Shown piece after piece: positions 42,871-52,500 of a stretch of 64,000 nucleotides of DNA. How positions within the stretch are numbered: the stretch's first letter is position 1; the number at the start of each line of letters is the position of its first letter. Position numbers and translations under genes: made by a program. The notes under the pieces are model-generated. The model saw only the letters and a program-made list of their open reading frames with translations, searched no databases and was not told the DNA's origin. Source of the stretch: Myxococcus stipitatus (lineage in GTDB: Bacteria; Myxococcota; Myxococcia; Myxococcales; Myxococcaceae); the NCBI RefSeq assembly GCF_038561935.1, contig NZ_CP102770.1, positions 7,006,001 to 7,070,000 on the forward strand. Reading direction: 5' to 3'.

Positions 42871-43431
42871 ATGTCCGAGACACAGCCCTTCGTCAGCAAC
42901 CTCCAGGAGATTCGCCGCCGCGCGCGGGAGCACCTGGAGGAAGGCGCCATCACCGAGAACTACGAAGGCGACGTGGCGACCACCCTCAAGCTGCTGAACG
43001 ACGCGCTCGCCACGGAGATTGTCTGCGTGCTGCGCTACACGTCGAACGCCGTCGCCGCCGTGGGCATCCACAGCGAAGCGGTGAAGGACGAGTTCGCCGA
43101 GCACGCACGCGAGGAGCAGGAGCATGCGCTGCGGCTCGCCGAGCGCATCAATCAATTGGGGGGACACGCGAACTTCAACCCGGAAGGGCTGATGGAGCGC
43201 AGCTCCAGCCAGTTCGTCGAGGGACAGACGCTCGTCGACATGATTCGCGAGAACCTGGTGGCCGAGCGCATCGCCATCGAGACGTATCGCGACCTGGTCC
43301 GCTTCTTCGCGGAGCGGGATCCCACCACGCGGCGGCTCCTCGAGGACATCCTCGCCAAGGAGGAGGAGCACGCCAACGACATGCATGACCTGCTGGTGGC
43401 CCACCAGGGCCGCCCCATGCTCGACAACTGA
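42871..43431 (+). CDS. Ferritin-like di-iron protein (bacterioferritin-related)
   Basis: This 186-residue protein is a four-helix ferritin-like protein. Candidate di-iron ligands are Glu49 (ATEIVCVLRY), Glu82-x2-His85 (REEQEHAL), a Glu in ERIAIETYRDL and the Glu/His of EEEHANDMHD, giving the usual pair of ExxH motifs. It may oxidise or store iron, or act as a Dps-like protectant. It has a strong GGAAGGAGG ribosome site. No Fur-like box is obvious directly upstream. A 13-pair terminator hairpin follows and separates it from a convergent desaturase gene. Confidence 0.85.
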   Translation: MSETQPFVSNLQEIRRRAREHLEEGAITENYEGDVATTLKLLNDALATEIVCVLRYTSNAVAAVGIHSEAVKDEFAEHAREEQEHALRLAERINQLGGHANFNPEGLMERSSSQFVEGQTLVDMIRENLVAERIAIETYRDLVRFFAERDPTTRRLLEDILAKEEEHANDMHDLLVAHQGRPMLDN

Positions 43432-43442
43432 GCGCCTGCTCC

Positions 43443-43475
43443 AGCCCGGCGTGCCCATGCGTGGCGCGCCGGGCT
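43443..43475. terminator. Long terminator hairpin between convergent genes
   Basis: AGCCCGGCG (43443-43451) pairs with CGCCGGGCT (43467-43475). Pairing continues inward through one T-G wobble and GCC/GGC, giving a stem of about 13 pairs with a seven-base loop. It lies between the ferritin-like and desaturase stops and can serve both strands. Confidence 0.7.
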
Positions 43476-43486
43476 CGGCGGAGGAC

Positions 43487-44536
43487 TCAGCCGCGCGCCC
43501 AGGCGTCGCGGTAGCGCACCATCTTCCCCAGCTCCGGCGCCCACAGGTTCAACCGCAGGCAGCGCACGATGTCCCTGGGGCTCAGCGTGGTGACGTGGGG
43601 CTGCTGGAGCTCGGGGATGGCGGCCATCGCCTCCGGCAGCCGGTAGAACGGGATGCGCGGGTTGAGGTGGTGCACGTGGTGGTAGCCGATGTTGCCGGTG
43701 AACCACGCCATCACCTTGCCACAGCGCAGGTAGCTGGAGGCCTCCAGCGCCGCGTCCGAGTGTGTCCAGTGGGACTCCGCCAGGATGTGGACGTCGTCGA
43801 AGTTGTGCTGCGCGTAGAACAGGTACGTGCCCAGCGCATACGCCAGGAACAGCGGGCCCACGAAGGCGAACAGGTAGACCGCCGGCCCGGCGTAGACCCA
43901 GAGCGCCACCGACAGGGCCGCGTGCACCCCCAGCGCCAGGCCCGACGTCCAATAGCGCTTCGGGTTCTTCACGAAGGGCATCAGACAGAGGCTGTAGAGG
44001 AACGCCGTGACATAGCCGAACAGGAGCGTCACCGGATGGCGCTCCACGCGATAGGCCAGACGTTGCCAGCCGGAGGCCTGACGCCACTGCTCGGTCGTCC
44101 ACGTCACGAAGGTGCCCGCGGAGTCCGCCGCCAGTCGGGCGGTGTTCGCGTGGTGATGATTGTGGGTGTCATTCCAGATGCGCGCGGGCGTGAGCGTGAG
44201 GATGCCCTGGAGATGGAAGAGCACCTTGGCCCATCTCGATGAGGGCAACAGCGCGCCGTGCATCGCGTCGTGGAAGAGGATGAAGGCGCGGATGAGGACG
44301 AGCGCCTCCAGGACACCACCAAGGGCGCGCAGGGGCCACCAGGGCGCGGCCACGGCCAACGTCGCGGCCGCCGCCAGCGCGGCGTAGGTGGCGACCAGGT
44401 TCCAGCCCGAGCGCGCCGTGTCCTGCGCGGCGAAGGGGCGGGTCCTGGCAATGAGCTCCTTGCTCGACAGCAGCGGGGCTCGGTCCATGGGAGAGGGGCT
44501 CCAGTCAGGGATGTGGCCGGCGAGGCGCCGGTCCAT
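43487..44536 (-). CDS. Membrane fatty acid desaturase
   Basis: This 349-residue protein is a membrane-bound acyl desaturase or hydroxylase. The three His boxes are HDAMH (89-93), HNHHH (125-129) and HHVHH (in GYHHVHHLNPRIPFY), which bind a di-iron centre facing the cytoplasm. Several hydrophobic segments lie between boxes one and three. An ATG at 44488 is equally plausible as start, since both have a purine-rich site ten bases upstream. It probably introduces double bonds in membrane or signalling lipids. The electron donor is not in the neighbourhood. Confidence 0.9.
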   Translation of the reverse strand: MDRRLAGHIPDWSPSPMDRAPLLSSKELIARTRPFAAQDTARSGWNLVATYAALAAAATLAVAAPWWPLRALGGVLEALVLIRAFILFHDAMHGALLPSSRWAKVLFHLQGILTLTPARIWNDTHNHHHANTARLAADSAGTFVTWTTEQWRQASGWQRLAYRVERHPVTLLFGYVTAFLYSLCLMPFVKNPKRYWTSGLALGVHAALSVALWVYAGPAVYLFAFVGPLFLAYALGTYLFYAQHNFDDVHILAESHWTHSDAALEASSYLRCGKVMAWFTGNIGYHHVHHLNPRIPFYRLPEAMAAIPELQQPHVTTLSPRDIVRCLRLNLWAPELGKMVRYRDAWARG

Positions 44537-44689
44537 GGTCCGGATGCTTCTCCCATCGCCATGTCATGCGTCGGTCAGCCGATGATTCATGGATTGGGTT
44601 GTCTGGGAATGACGCAGTGAGGCCAGCACAGGGCGTCCCCTCCCCCTGCCGCCAGGGCGAGAGGGGGCAGACCGCACGCTGGGTTCCGG

Positions 44690-44736
44690 TAGAATCGGCA
44701 CTCGCTGCCTGTTAGGTCCAGACGTCCGCCAAGGAG
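44690..44736 (+). promoter_or_regulatory. -10 element and ribosome site of FBP-domain gene
   Basis: TAGAAT (44690-44695) is a good -10 with no clear -35. AAGGAG (44731-44736) lies five bases before the GTG start at 44742 and fixes that start. Confidence 0.4.
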
Positions 44737-44741
44737 CAGCC

Positions 44742-45212
44742 GTGTTCCGATTCGAGTCCGACCGGGAGCTCATCCAGTCCTTCCGCCCCCGAGACCGCCG
44801 CGTCATGGAGATGCCGCCGGCGCTCTCATTCCCCTTGTTCGTGCGTGACTACCTCGCGTGGACGGAGACCTCGGGCGCTCGCGTGTATCTGATCTTCTCC
44901 GCGCCCGGCAGCCACAAGCCCATCGGCATCATCTTCCGCCGCGACTCGATGGGCGGAGAGAACGTCTCGCGCCTGTGCGACTGGTGCCACCACTACGGCT
45001 CGTCGAGCGAAGTCACGCTCCTCACCACGGACGTGACCAGCAAGCGCCGGGTGGGCGTCATCCTCTGCGCGGACCTGCGCTGCCGCGAGCGGCTGGAGGA
45101 CGCCGCGAATCGCTCGGGCCGCAGCGCCCTCGATGCCCTGGAGCAGCTGCGGGCTCGCATGTTCCGCTTCGCGCACGAGGCGCTCGGCATCGAAGCCAAG
45201 CCCGCCGCCTGA
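44742..45212 (+). CDS. FBP-domain (EF-G-binding-like) zinc-finger protein
   Basis: This 156-residue protein matches the FBP C-terminal treble-clef zinc finger, first described in the fusidic-acid-resistance proteins that bind elongation factor G. Zinc ligands are Cys79-x2-Cys82 (LCDWCHHYG) and Cys109-x4-Cys114 (LCADLRCRERLE). The start is GTG behind AAGGAG. Roles are inferred: ribosome/EF-G interaction or general translation stress. It ends 13 bp before the stop of a convergent response regulator. Confidence 0.85.
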   Translation: MFRFESDRELIQSFRPRDRRVMEMPPALSFPLFVRDYLAWTETSGARVYLIFSAPGSHKPIGIIFRRDSMGGENVSRLCDWCHHYGSSSEVTLLTTDVTSKRRVGVILCADLRCRERLEDAANRSGRSALDALEQLRARMFRFAHEALGIEAKPAA

Positions 45213-45225
45213 CCTGCTCGGAGCC

Positions 45226-46725
45226 TCAGGCCCCGGAGGCGATGGCCCGCTGCACCTGGGGCACTCCGGGGAGCATGGGGGCGGGGTTGAGCGCCTGCAC
45301 CAGCAAGGCCCGCAGCGCCTCGCCCAGGTCGTCCACCACGCTGAGCGCTCCCGCTGGTGCCCCCTGGAGCGCCGCGGGGACCTCCGCGCCCACCACGACA
45401 ATGGGCATCCGCGCCTCCCACGCCAGGTAGTGCGCGAGCCCCACCGCCGGCTCCGAGACGTCCATCAAGAGCGCGCCCACCGCGCCCGCGCTGAAGGGCC
45501 GCCACAGGGGCCGCGCCGCCTCGGCGGGAGGCAGGGTGCAGAAGTCCAGGCGCAGCACCTCGCTCAGCACCAGCCGCCCCAGCGTCCCGAAGCCGCTCTT
45601 CACCGCGGTGGGCTCGGCCGACAGGGCCTCCAGGCCGGGCACCCGCGCCATCACCCGGCGCGCGGCGGAGGAGCCGCTGCCGCAGACGAAAATCTTCGCG
45701 GTGGCGACCTTCGCGGGCGCCTTGGTGCGCAGGATGCGGCCTCGCAGCGCGTGCACCTCCGCGGCGCCCAGCAGCTCGTTGGCGTTCGCGTCCGCGCCAT
45801 CCGCGTCCGCGGGCTTCGCCACCCCGCGTTGGATCAGCGTGGACAACACGCCCAGCACTTCCAGGTCCGTGGCGGGCGCCAGGTCGAGCACCTCGCCCAG
45901 CGCGCGCGGCTGACGCAACAGCCCCACCACCTGCGCCGTCACCGGGTGCTGGTCCTGCTGGAGGTCCAGGTCCGGCGCCAGCATCAGGCGCGTGTGGCGC
46001 GGAGGCAGGCCCGGCATCAGCCGGTTCACCTCGTCCGACTGGCGCATGCCCTCCAGCAGCGCGTCGTCCATGGCGCGGTTGATGCGCGGTCGCGCCGGGC
46101 TTCCACCGGGCGAGAAGGTGAAGGTGCCATCGGCCCACGCCAGCAGGCGGAACAGCGCCTTCTCCCCTTCCACGCGGCCCAGCTTCGCGTTCACCGGGCG
46201 GCCTTCCGCCACGTGGATTTCGCCGCGCTCGTTGCCCCGCTCCAGCGACAGCTTCCCGCTGCGCCGGTTCATCCCGAGCAGCTGCATCAGGTCCGGGATG
46301 CTCAGCTGGCTGAGCGAGCCTTCAATCTCCTGCTGCTCGACCTTCAGGTCCTTGGCCGCCTCGTTGCGGCGGAAGATGTGCTCGATGCGGCTGAGCACCT
46401 CGTCCAGGTTGAAGGGCTTGCGCAGGTAGCCGTCGCGCAGGCCCCGGTAGCGGTCCCCGTCGAAGCTCGACGTGGTGAGCACCACCGGGATGTCCTCGGT
46501 GCGAGGGTTGGTGCGGAGAATCTGGATGAAGGTGCGCGCCTCCAACAGGCGGCAGCCCTCGTCGAACAGCGTGAGGTCGGGGTGGCGCAGCACCGCCACT
46601 TCCAGCGCGCGCGAGCCATCCGGCGCGTAGTGCACCTGATACCCCTTGGTGCGCAGCGCGCGGGAGAGCGCACGGACCGACTCGAGGTCGGGGTCGGCGA
46701 TGAGAATCTTGCGGACCTGGGCCAC
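45226..46725 (-). CDS. Response regulator with PATAN (DUF4388) and degenerate GTPase-like domain
   Basis: This 499-residue protein starts with a receiver domain (1-120) that retains Asp11/Asp13, phosphoacceptor Asp55 and Lys103. A PATAN/DUF4388 domain follows (about 135-240; DLMQLLGMNRRSGKLSLERG). The C-terminal region (about 344-480) resembles a small Ras-like GTPase, but its P-loop reads KIFVCGSGSSAARRV, lacking the GK(S/T). The later pieces LDFCTLPP, SAGAVGALLMDVSE and MPIVVVG fit the switch and nucleotide-specificity strands of the same fold. It may be a nucleotide-independent adaptor. It is followed upstream by another response regulator 18 bp away, so the two form an operon. Confidence 0.85.
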   Translation of the reverse strand: MAQVRKILIADPDLESVRALSRALRTKGYQVHYAPDGSRALEVAVLRHPDLTLFDEGCRLLEARTFIQILRTNPRTEDIPVVLTTSSFDGDRYRGLRDGYLRKPFNLDEVLSRIEHIFRRNEAAKDLKVEQQEIEGSLSQLSIPDLMQLLGMNRRSGKLSLERGNERGEIHVAEGRPVNAKLGRVEGEKALFRLLAWADGTFTFSPGGSPARPRINRAMDDALLEGMRQSDEVNRLMPGLPPRHTRLMLAPDLDLQQDQHPVTAQVVGLLRQPRALGEVLDLAPATDLEVLGVLSTLIQRGVAKPADADGADANANELLGAAEVHALRGRILRTKAPAKVATAKIFVCGSGSSAARRVMARVPGLEALSAEPTAVKSGFGTLGRLVLSEVLRLDFCTLPPAEAARPLWRPFSAGAVGALLMDVSEPAVGLAHYLAWEARMPIVVVGAEVPAALQGAPAGALSVVDDLGEALRALLVQALNPAPMLPGVPQVQRAIASGA

Positions 46726-46743
46726 GTGGCGCTCCGCTTCGTG

Positions 46744-48594
46744 TCAGTAGGGCTGCAGGTCGTACTCGGCCTGCAGCTTGGAGATGAGCCCGTCCACCAC
46801 CGCGGTGTCCGAGGTGTGGAACCCCCACGTCGCGCCGCGCCCCCGCCGCTGGATGAGCGCATAGGCCGCGCTCTCCGAGAGCCAGAGGATGAACTCGTGC
46901 CGCGACACCCGCTCGTCCCCTTCGAGGAACACGGGCGTCAGCGCGGGATGCGACTCGAGGTCCACCCGGCGCCCCAACAGGTAGATGCGCGACGACAGGT
47001 CCGGCGGCGCCGACTCCAGCCCGGAGGCGATGGGCAGGTCCGAGCGGATCTCCGGCCCGCCCACGTACAAGAGGCCCCGCGAGCCCGGGTCTCGCATCAG
47101 CTCGCGCGCGATCTCCGCCTGGAGCTCGTCGAAGAGGACGTCCGCCACCTTGCCCCGGCGGCTGGGCTCGGCGCGCTCGTCCAGCGGGAGCTTGGGGCTG
47201 TTGGGCGTGCCGAGCAGCAGGTCCACCTCGTCCCAGAACGGCAGCCCGTCCAACATCAGGCGCCGCTGGAGCGACGCGCGGCGCTCGTCCATGCGGCGGC
47301 GGCAGCGGTGCACCAGCTCGTCGAAGTCCTCGCCGTCCTTCGGGAAGGTGCTGGCTCCGCCGACGAGGGCCAGGGGCAGGCGCGACTCGACGTCCTGGAC
47401 CTCGGGCTCCTCGCGCACCGCGGCGACGGCGCGGCGCACGAACATCATCGCGCCGAAGAAGTCCGTCTCCGGCAGGAGCAGGTAGAACTCCTGGTCGCTC
47501 GCCTTCGCGATGACGTCGGAGTCGCGGATGATCTTGCTCAGCGCGCGGATGATGCCGCGCACCGCCTTCTTCGCGTCCGCCGCGCCCTGGCGCACGCGCA
47601 CCAGCGGCAGGTTGTCGATGGAGAAAGTCAGCAGCGAGAAGGTCCGACCATAGCGCCGCGCCTTGTAGATCTCCTTGGAGGCGTAGTCGGTGAAGTAGCT
47701 GAGGTTGTAGGCCGCCGTCTCGCGGTCGCGGAGCCCCAGCCGCTGGAGCGCCATCATCCTCCGGCCGTTCTTCACGCCCACCGCGGCGAAGTCCGCGAGC
47801 ACGCGCGCATCCCGCGAGTGCTCGGGCCGGAAGTCTCCCGCCAGCGGGTCGGAGAGCTGCGCGAGGCCGACAATCTCCCCAGACACCATCAGCGGCACGT
47901 ACAGCACCACCGAGCGCTCATCCCGGGCGAGCCACGGCTGCGCATCCTTCAGCCGCGCGGCCAGCGGGCCCTCCGGGTTCATCTTCTCCGCGAGGAACTG
48001 CTTGTCGAGCAGCCCCCGGTACGCGCGCAGCACCAGGTCGCCCCGGTCGTCGAGCACCCACAGCGCGGCGCTCTGCGCGTCGCACACCGCGGACAGCTCC
48101 GAGATGATTCGCTCCTGGAGCCACTCCAGGTCCGACTGGGAGATGAGCTCCAGGCAGCGCTGGTGCAGGTTGTGGAAGCGGGCGAACTCCAGGTTCTCGT
48201 CGCGCAGCTGCGCGCGCTCGCGACGCAGGGCCGCGCGCTCCAGGGCGCGGTCCACCGCGAGCACCAGGTCCGTCTCCTCCACCGGCTTGACGAGGCAGTC
48301 CGCCGCGCCCGAGCGCAGCGCCATCTCCGAGCCCTTCACGTCCAGGCGATGGCTGACCAGGATGACCTCCTGGTCCGGGTCCCTCTCGCGCAGGCGGGCG
48401 GTGAGCGCGAAGCCGTCCACGCCGGGCATCACCACGTCGGTGATGACCAGGTCGAACGGCGTGCGTGCGGCCTCCTCGAGCGCCTGGGTGCCGTTCTCCA
48501 CCGCGACCACACGGTGCCCATGACGGGCCAGCATGTCGCTGGCGAGCTGGCGGAAGAACAGGTCGTCGTCAACGACGAGAATAGGACCGGCCAC
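46744..48594 (-). CDS. Response regulator with GAF and degenerate GGDEF domains
   Basis: This 616-residue protein has an intact receiver (1-120; Asp53 phosphoacceptor, Lys103). A GAF domain follows (about 140-290; ISELSAVCDAQSAALWVLDD), then a diguanylate-cyclase-like domain (about 305-430). The signature GGDEF is replaced by ASDQEF, so cyclase activity is unlikely; it could bind a ligand instead. The last 150 residues (about 460-616) are unrecognised. It lies upstream of and in the same operon as the PATAN response regulator and 38 bp downstream of dapF. A signalling role without catalytic output is inferred. Confidence 0.86.
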   Translation of the reverse strand: MAGPILVVDDDLFFRQLASDMLARHGHRVVAVENGTQALEEAARTPFDLVITDVVMPGVDGFALTARLRERDPDQEVILVSHRLDVKGSEMALRSGAADCLVKPVEETDLVLAVDRALERAALRRERAQLRDENLEFARFHNLHQRCLELISQSDLEWLQERIISELSAVCDAQSAALWVLDDRGDLVLRAYRGLLDKQFLAEKMNPEGPLAARLKDAQPWLARDERSVVLYVPLMVSGEIVGLAQLSDPLAGDFRPEHSRDARVLADFAAVGVKNGRRMMALQRLGLRDRETAAYNLSYFTDYASKEIYKARRYGRTFSLLTFSIDNLPLVRVRQGAADAKKAVRGIIRALSKIIRDSDVIAKASDQEFYLLLPETDFFGAMMFVRRAVAAVREEPEVQDVESRLPLALVGGASTFPKDGEDFDELVHRCRRRMDERRASLQRRLMLDGLPFWDEVDLLLGTPNSPKLPLDERAEPSRRGKVADVLFDELQAEIARELMRDPGSRGLLYVGGPEIRSDLPIASGLESAPPDLSSRIYLLGRRVDLESHPALTPVFLEGDERVSRHEFILWLSESAAYALIQRRGRGATWGFHTSDTAVVDGLISKLQAEYDLQPY

Positions 48595-48632
48595 GCGCTG
48601 TCAGACCCGGGAGCGAAGGGGGAGCGCGGAGG

Positions 48633-49484
48633 TTACCGGCCCGATGGAAGCGCGACAACGCCCTCGAAGACAAACGCGACGGGTCCACGGAGGCGGATGT
48701 CGGACAGGTCGGCGGGCACGCGGATGGCCAGGTCGCCTCCGGGCAAGGTGACTCGCAGCCAGGTGTCCGCGGGCAGCCGCCCCGCCAGCACCGCGGCCAC
48801 CGCCGAGGCACACGCCCCCGTTCCACACGCCTGGGTCAGCCCACAGCCTCGCTCCCACACGACGACGGTGAGGCCGTCCGGCTCCACTCGGACGAACTCG
48901 ACGTTCGTCCGGTCCTTGAACGCCGGATGCCGCTCCAGCTCCGGCCCCAGCTTCGCCGCGTCTTCCAGTGGACGGTCCAGGAGGACCAGATGGGGGTTGC
49001 CCATGCTCACCGCGGAGGCGCGCAGGTCCGGGTACCCCTGCAGCTGTGAGTCCAGGAAGGGGCGCCCCGTGGCACCCGAGGGGAGGTTGGGCGCGACGAG
49101 GCGCGCGGGGCCCATGGAGATGTCCACGACGACGACTCCGCCGTCGCCGTAGCCGGGCACGCAGGTGAGCACGCCCGCTCCGGTCTCCACATCGAGTCGG
49201 CCGGGGTGTTCCGCGGAGTGGTCGACCAGGTACTTCACGGCGCAGCGCAGGCCGTTGCCGCACATCTCCGCGATGCTGCCATCGGCGTTGTGGACGACCA
49301 TCCGGGCCAGGCCCTGCTCGGAAGGCAGGAGCGCGAGGACACCGTCCGCGCCGATGCCGAGCCTGCGGTCGCACATCCAGCGCGACGTCTCGGCGTCGAT
49401 GTCCATCCCGGACCGGCGACGGTCCAGGACCACGAAGTCATTGCCCAGGCCTTGGTACTTGAAGATGCGCTCGCGAACGTCCAC
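48633..49484 (-). CDS. dapF: Diaminopimelate epimerase
   Basis: DapF interconverts LL- and meso-diaminopimelate for lysine and peptidoglycan synthesis. This 283-residue enzyme has both catalytic cysteines: Cys75 in AEMCGNGLRC and Cys220 in TQACGTGACAS. The N-terminal YQGLGNDFVVLD is the conserved opening. It sits between the giant coiled-coil gene (24 bp upstream) and the response regulators on the same strand, so a housekeeping gene is embedded in a regulatory operon. Confidence 0.95.
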   Translation of the reverse strand: MDVRERIFKYQGLGNDFVVLDRRRSGMDIDAETSRWMCDRRLGIGADGVLALLPSEQGLARMVVHNADGSIAEMCGNGLRCAVKYLVDHSAEHPGRLDVETGAGVLTCVPGYGDGGVVVVDISMGPARLVAPNLPSGATGRPFLDSQLQGYPDLRASAVSMGNPHLVLLDRPLEDAAKLGPELERHPAFKDRTNVEFVRVEPDGLTVVVWERGCGLTQACGTGACASAVAAVLAGRLPADTWLRVTLPGGDLAIRVPADLSDIRLRGPVAFVFEGVVALPSGR

Positions 49485-49508
49485 GAGGGCAATCCTAGTC
49501 GCGGACCG

Positions 49509-52500
49509 TCATTCGCGCTCGTCCGCCTTCTTCGACGGGGGCATGTCGAGCGCCGGCACGGCGCCGCGCGGGGGCTTGACCTGGGGGATGGTGGGCGAGC
49601 GCGCGGGCGTGCCTGGCGCTCCGGTGCGTCGGGACGCGTCGCCCTTCACGGCGTTGGGCTCCGGGTTGGCACGGTCGGCGCCGTCCTGGAGGGGGTTGCC
49701 GCCCGAGCGAGCCGCCTGACGGCGCAGGGTGGTCAGCTCCTTCTCCTGCACCTCGAGCATCTCCTGGAGTTGCTCCACGTGGGACTGGAGCTGCTCCATC
49801 TCCGCGGCCATCTCGAGAACGGCCTCGGGCTGGGAGGAGGCCTTGAGCTCCTCCATGCTCTTGAGGAGCTCGGCGCGCTCGGCCTCCATCGTGGCGAGTC
49901 GCGCCTGCAGGTCCTTCACGAGGGGCTCGAGGCGGGCGCGCTCGAAGCGGTCGTTGAGGAGCTCTTGCTTCTCGGCGGTGAGGGCCTGGGTCTGCTCCTG
50001 GAGGCGCGTGAGCTCGGTGCGGAGGGTGGTGAGGCGGTCGGAGGTGGAGCCCTCGCGCTGCTGGAGTTGACGGCGGGCGTCTTCGAGCGCCGCGGCGACG
50101 TGGGCCCGTTCGGCGCGCTCGGTGTCGAGCATCCGGACGGCGTCGGTGGACGCGGTCTCCATCGCGGTGATGCGCCCTTCCAGGCGGACTCGGGCGGCCC
50201 GCGCGACGGTCAGGTCGGACTGGAGGCGCTCGCGCTCCGATTCGGCGCGGCCGGCGCGCTCTTGCAGCGACTGGAGGGTGGCGGCGCTCTCCGTGGCGGC
50301 GGCTTCGAGCTCGGAGATACGGGCTTCGAGCTTCGACTCCGATGCGTCCTTGGATGCCCGCGCGGAGTCGAGGAGGGAGACGGACTCGGCGAGGCGGGCC
50401 TCCAGGGCCTCCTTGCTGGCCCGGACTTCCTCCAGCAGGGACAGCGTGCTCGTGAGCTTCGACTCCAGCTCGACGTGGTTCGTGTGCTCTGCCTCGAACT
50501 GGGCGGTCGTCTCCGCGAGCTTCGACTCCAGCTCGACCCTGTTCGTGCGCTCTGCTTCGAGTTGCGCCGCCGACTCCGCGAGCTTCGACTCCAACTCGAC
50601 CTTGCTCGTACGCTCGGCGTCGAGCTGGGCCACCGTCTCCGTGAACCTCGACTCGAGTGCGCCCCTGTTCGTGCGCTCCGCTTCGAGTTGCGCCGCCGTC
50701 TCCGTGAGCTTCGCCTCCAACTCGACCTTGTGCGTGCGCTCAGCGTCGAGCCGGGCCGTCGACTCCGCGAACTTCGCTTCCGACTCGACCCTGTTCGTGT
50801 GCGCTGCCTCGAGTTGCGCCGCCGACTCCGCGAGCTTCGACTCGAGGGAATCCTTCGCGGTGCGCTCCGCCTCGAGCTGGGCCACCGTTTCCACGAGCTT
50901 GGACTCCAGCTCCACGAGGTCGTTCCGCTGCGCGGTGAGCTGGGTCGCCGTCTCGGTGAGCTTCAGCTCCAGCTCGAGGGTGTCGTTCCGGTGGACACCG
51001 AGCTGTGACGATGTCTCCTCGAGCTGGGCCTTCGCCTCCGCGAGCTTCGACTCCAGCAACTCCTTCGCCGTGCGCTCGGCATCGAGCAGGGCCGTCGACT
51101 CGGTGAGCTTCGACTCCCAATCCGAGCGAGCCTGCTCCAGCTGCGCCTCCAGCGACGTGGCACGCTCCTGCGCTGCCCGGGCACTCTCGGTGACGCGAGC
51201 CAGCTCCGCCCGCGTGGACTCCAGGGAGGCACGCTCGTTCTCGAGCGAGGTCTCCATCGCGGTGGCCTTCCCCGCGAAGCGGCGCGCCGTCTCCAGCTGC
51301 ACCATCAACAACTCGGCGTTCTCGCGCTGGGCGGCCAGTCGGTCCTGCGCGTCCACCAACTCCGCGTCGAGCCGGGCGATATGCATGCCTCGGTCATGCA
51401 ACGCGGCCATGGCGCGCTGGAGCTCCATGCCCAGGCGCATCGCGTCCTGCCGCGCGGCCATCAGGTGGTTCATCTCACCACGCAGCCCCAGCACTTCCTG
51501 ACGCGTGGCCTCCAGGGCGGTCTCGGTCTCCTCCAGCTCGCGCTGGTGGGTCGCCGCCCGCTCCTCGAACCGCTGACGCTCGGCCTCGTGCGCCGAGACG
51601 GACTCCGACAGCCGGGAGACCTTTTCCTCGCTCGCGCGAAGCTCCTCTCGGAGCCGCTCCGCCTGCGCCTGGAGCTCTTGCAGCGACCAGTCCCGCTCGG
51701 AGAGCTGCGCATCCATCGCGCGCTTCGCCGCCTCCGCATCTCCCAGCGCCTGTTCCGAGGTGGCCAGTCGCGCGTTCGCGCTCGCCACCTCCGACTCGAG
51801 GCGCTCTCGCAGCTCGCGAGCCGATTCCTCGGCCTGGGCGCGTTCGATTTCGCGCTGCTCCGCGCTCTGCTCGAGCTCCCGCATCCGAAGCGCACGGGCC
51901 TCCAGCTCACGTCGAGCCTCCGCCAGCGCGGCCTCGTGCGATTCGCGTTCTCGGGCCAGCTCGGCGGCGAGCGACGCTCGTTCTTCCGCGAGTGCGGCCT
52001 CCGATTCAGCTCGGGCAGCCTCCTCCGTGGACAGCGCTTCGCGAGCCCGCGCCAACGAGGACTCCAGCTCGGAACGGGCACGCTGCTCGCTTTCGAGCCG
52101 CTCGTGAACCCGCGCCAGTCCGGCCTCGCCGTCGCTGCGCTCCTGGCGCTCCGTCTCCAGCTCCACGCGGACCGCGTTCAGCGCCTCGCGCTCGACCAAC
52201 AACGCGGACTCTGCCTGGGCCCTCTGGTCCTTCTCGGAGGCAAGCTCCAACTGGAGGCGCGCGACCACCGCGTCCACATCAGAAGCCCGCTCCCGCGTCC
52301 GCACCAGCTCCGCCGTCAGCGCCGCACGCGCGGCGGCAAGCAGCCGGCGAGCTTCGTCCAGCGATGCGGGCTCTTGCCCACGAGCCTCGCGCTCAGCGGC
52401 AAGGCCCTCCCGAGCCTCCTCGAGCACGGCGACGAACCGGGCACGCTGCTCCGATTCAGCCTGAAGGCGAAGGGGGTCTCCGGACAGCGTGGCACCGGAC

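Noticed and set aside
45133..49152. 1339-codon open frame on the plus strand opposite the response regulators and dapF
   Set aside because: Low-complexity shadow; the minus-strand genes have intact receiver, PATAN, GAF and DapF motifs.
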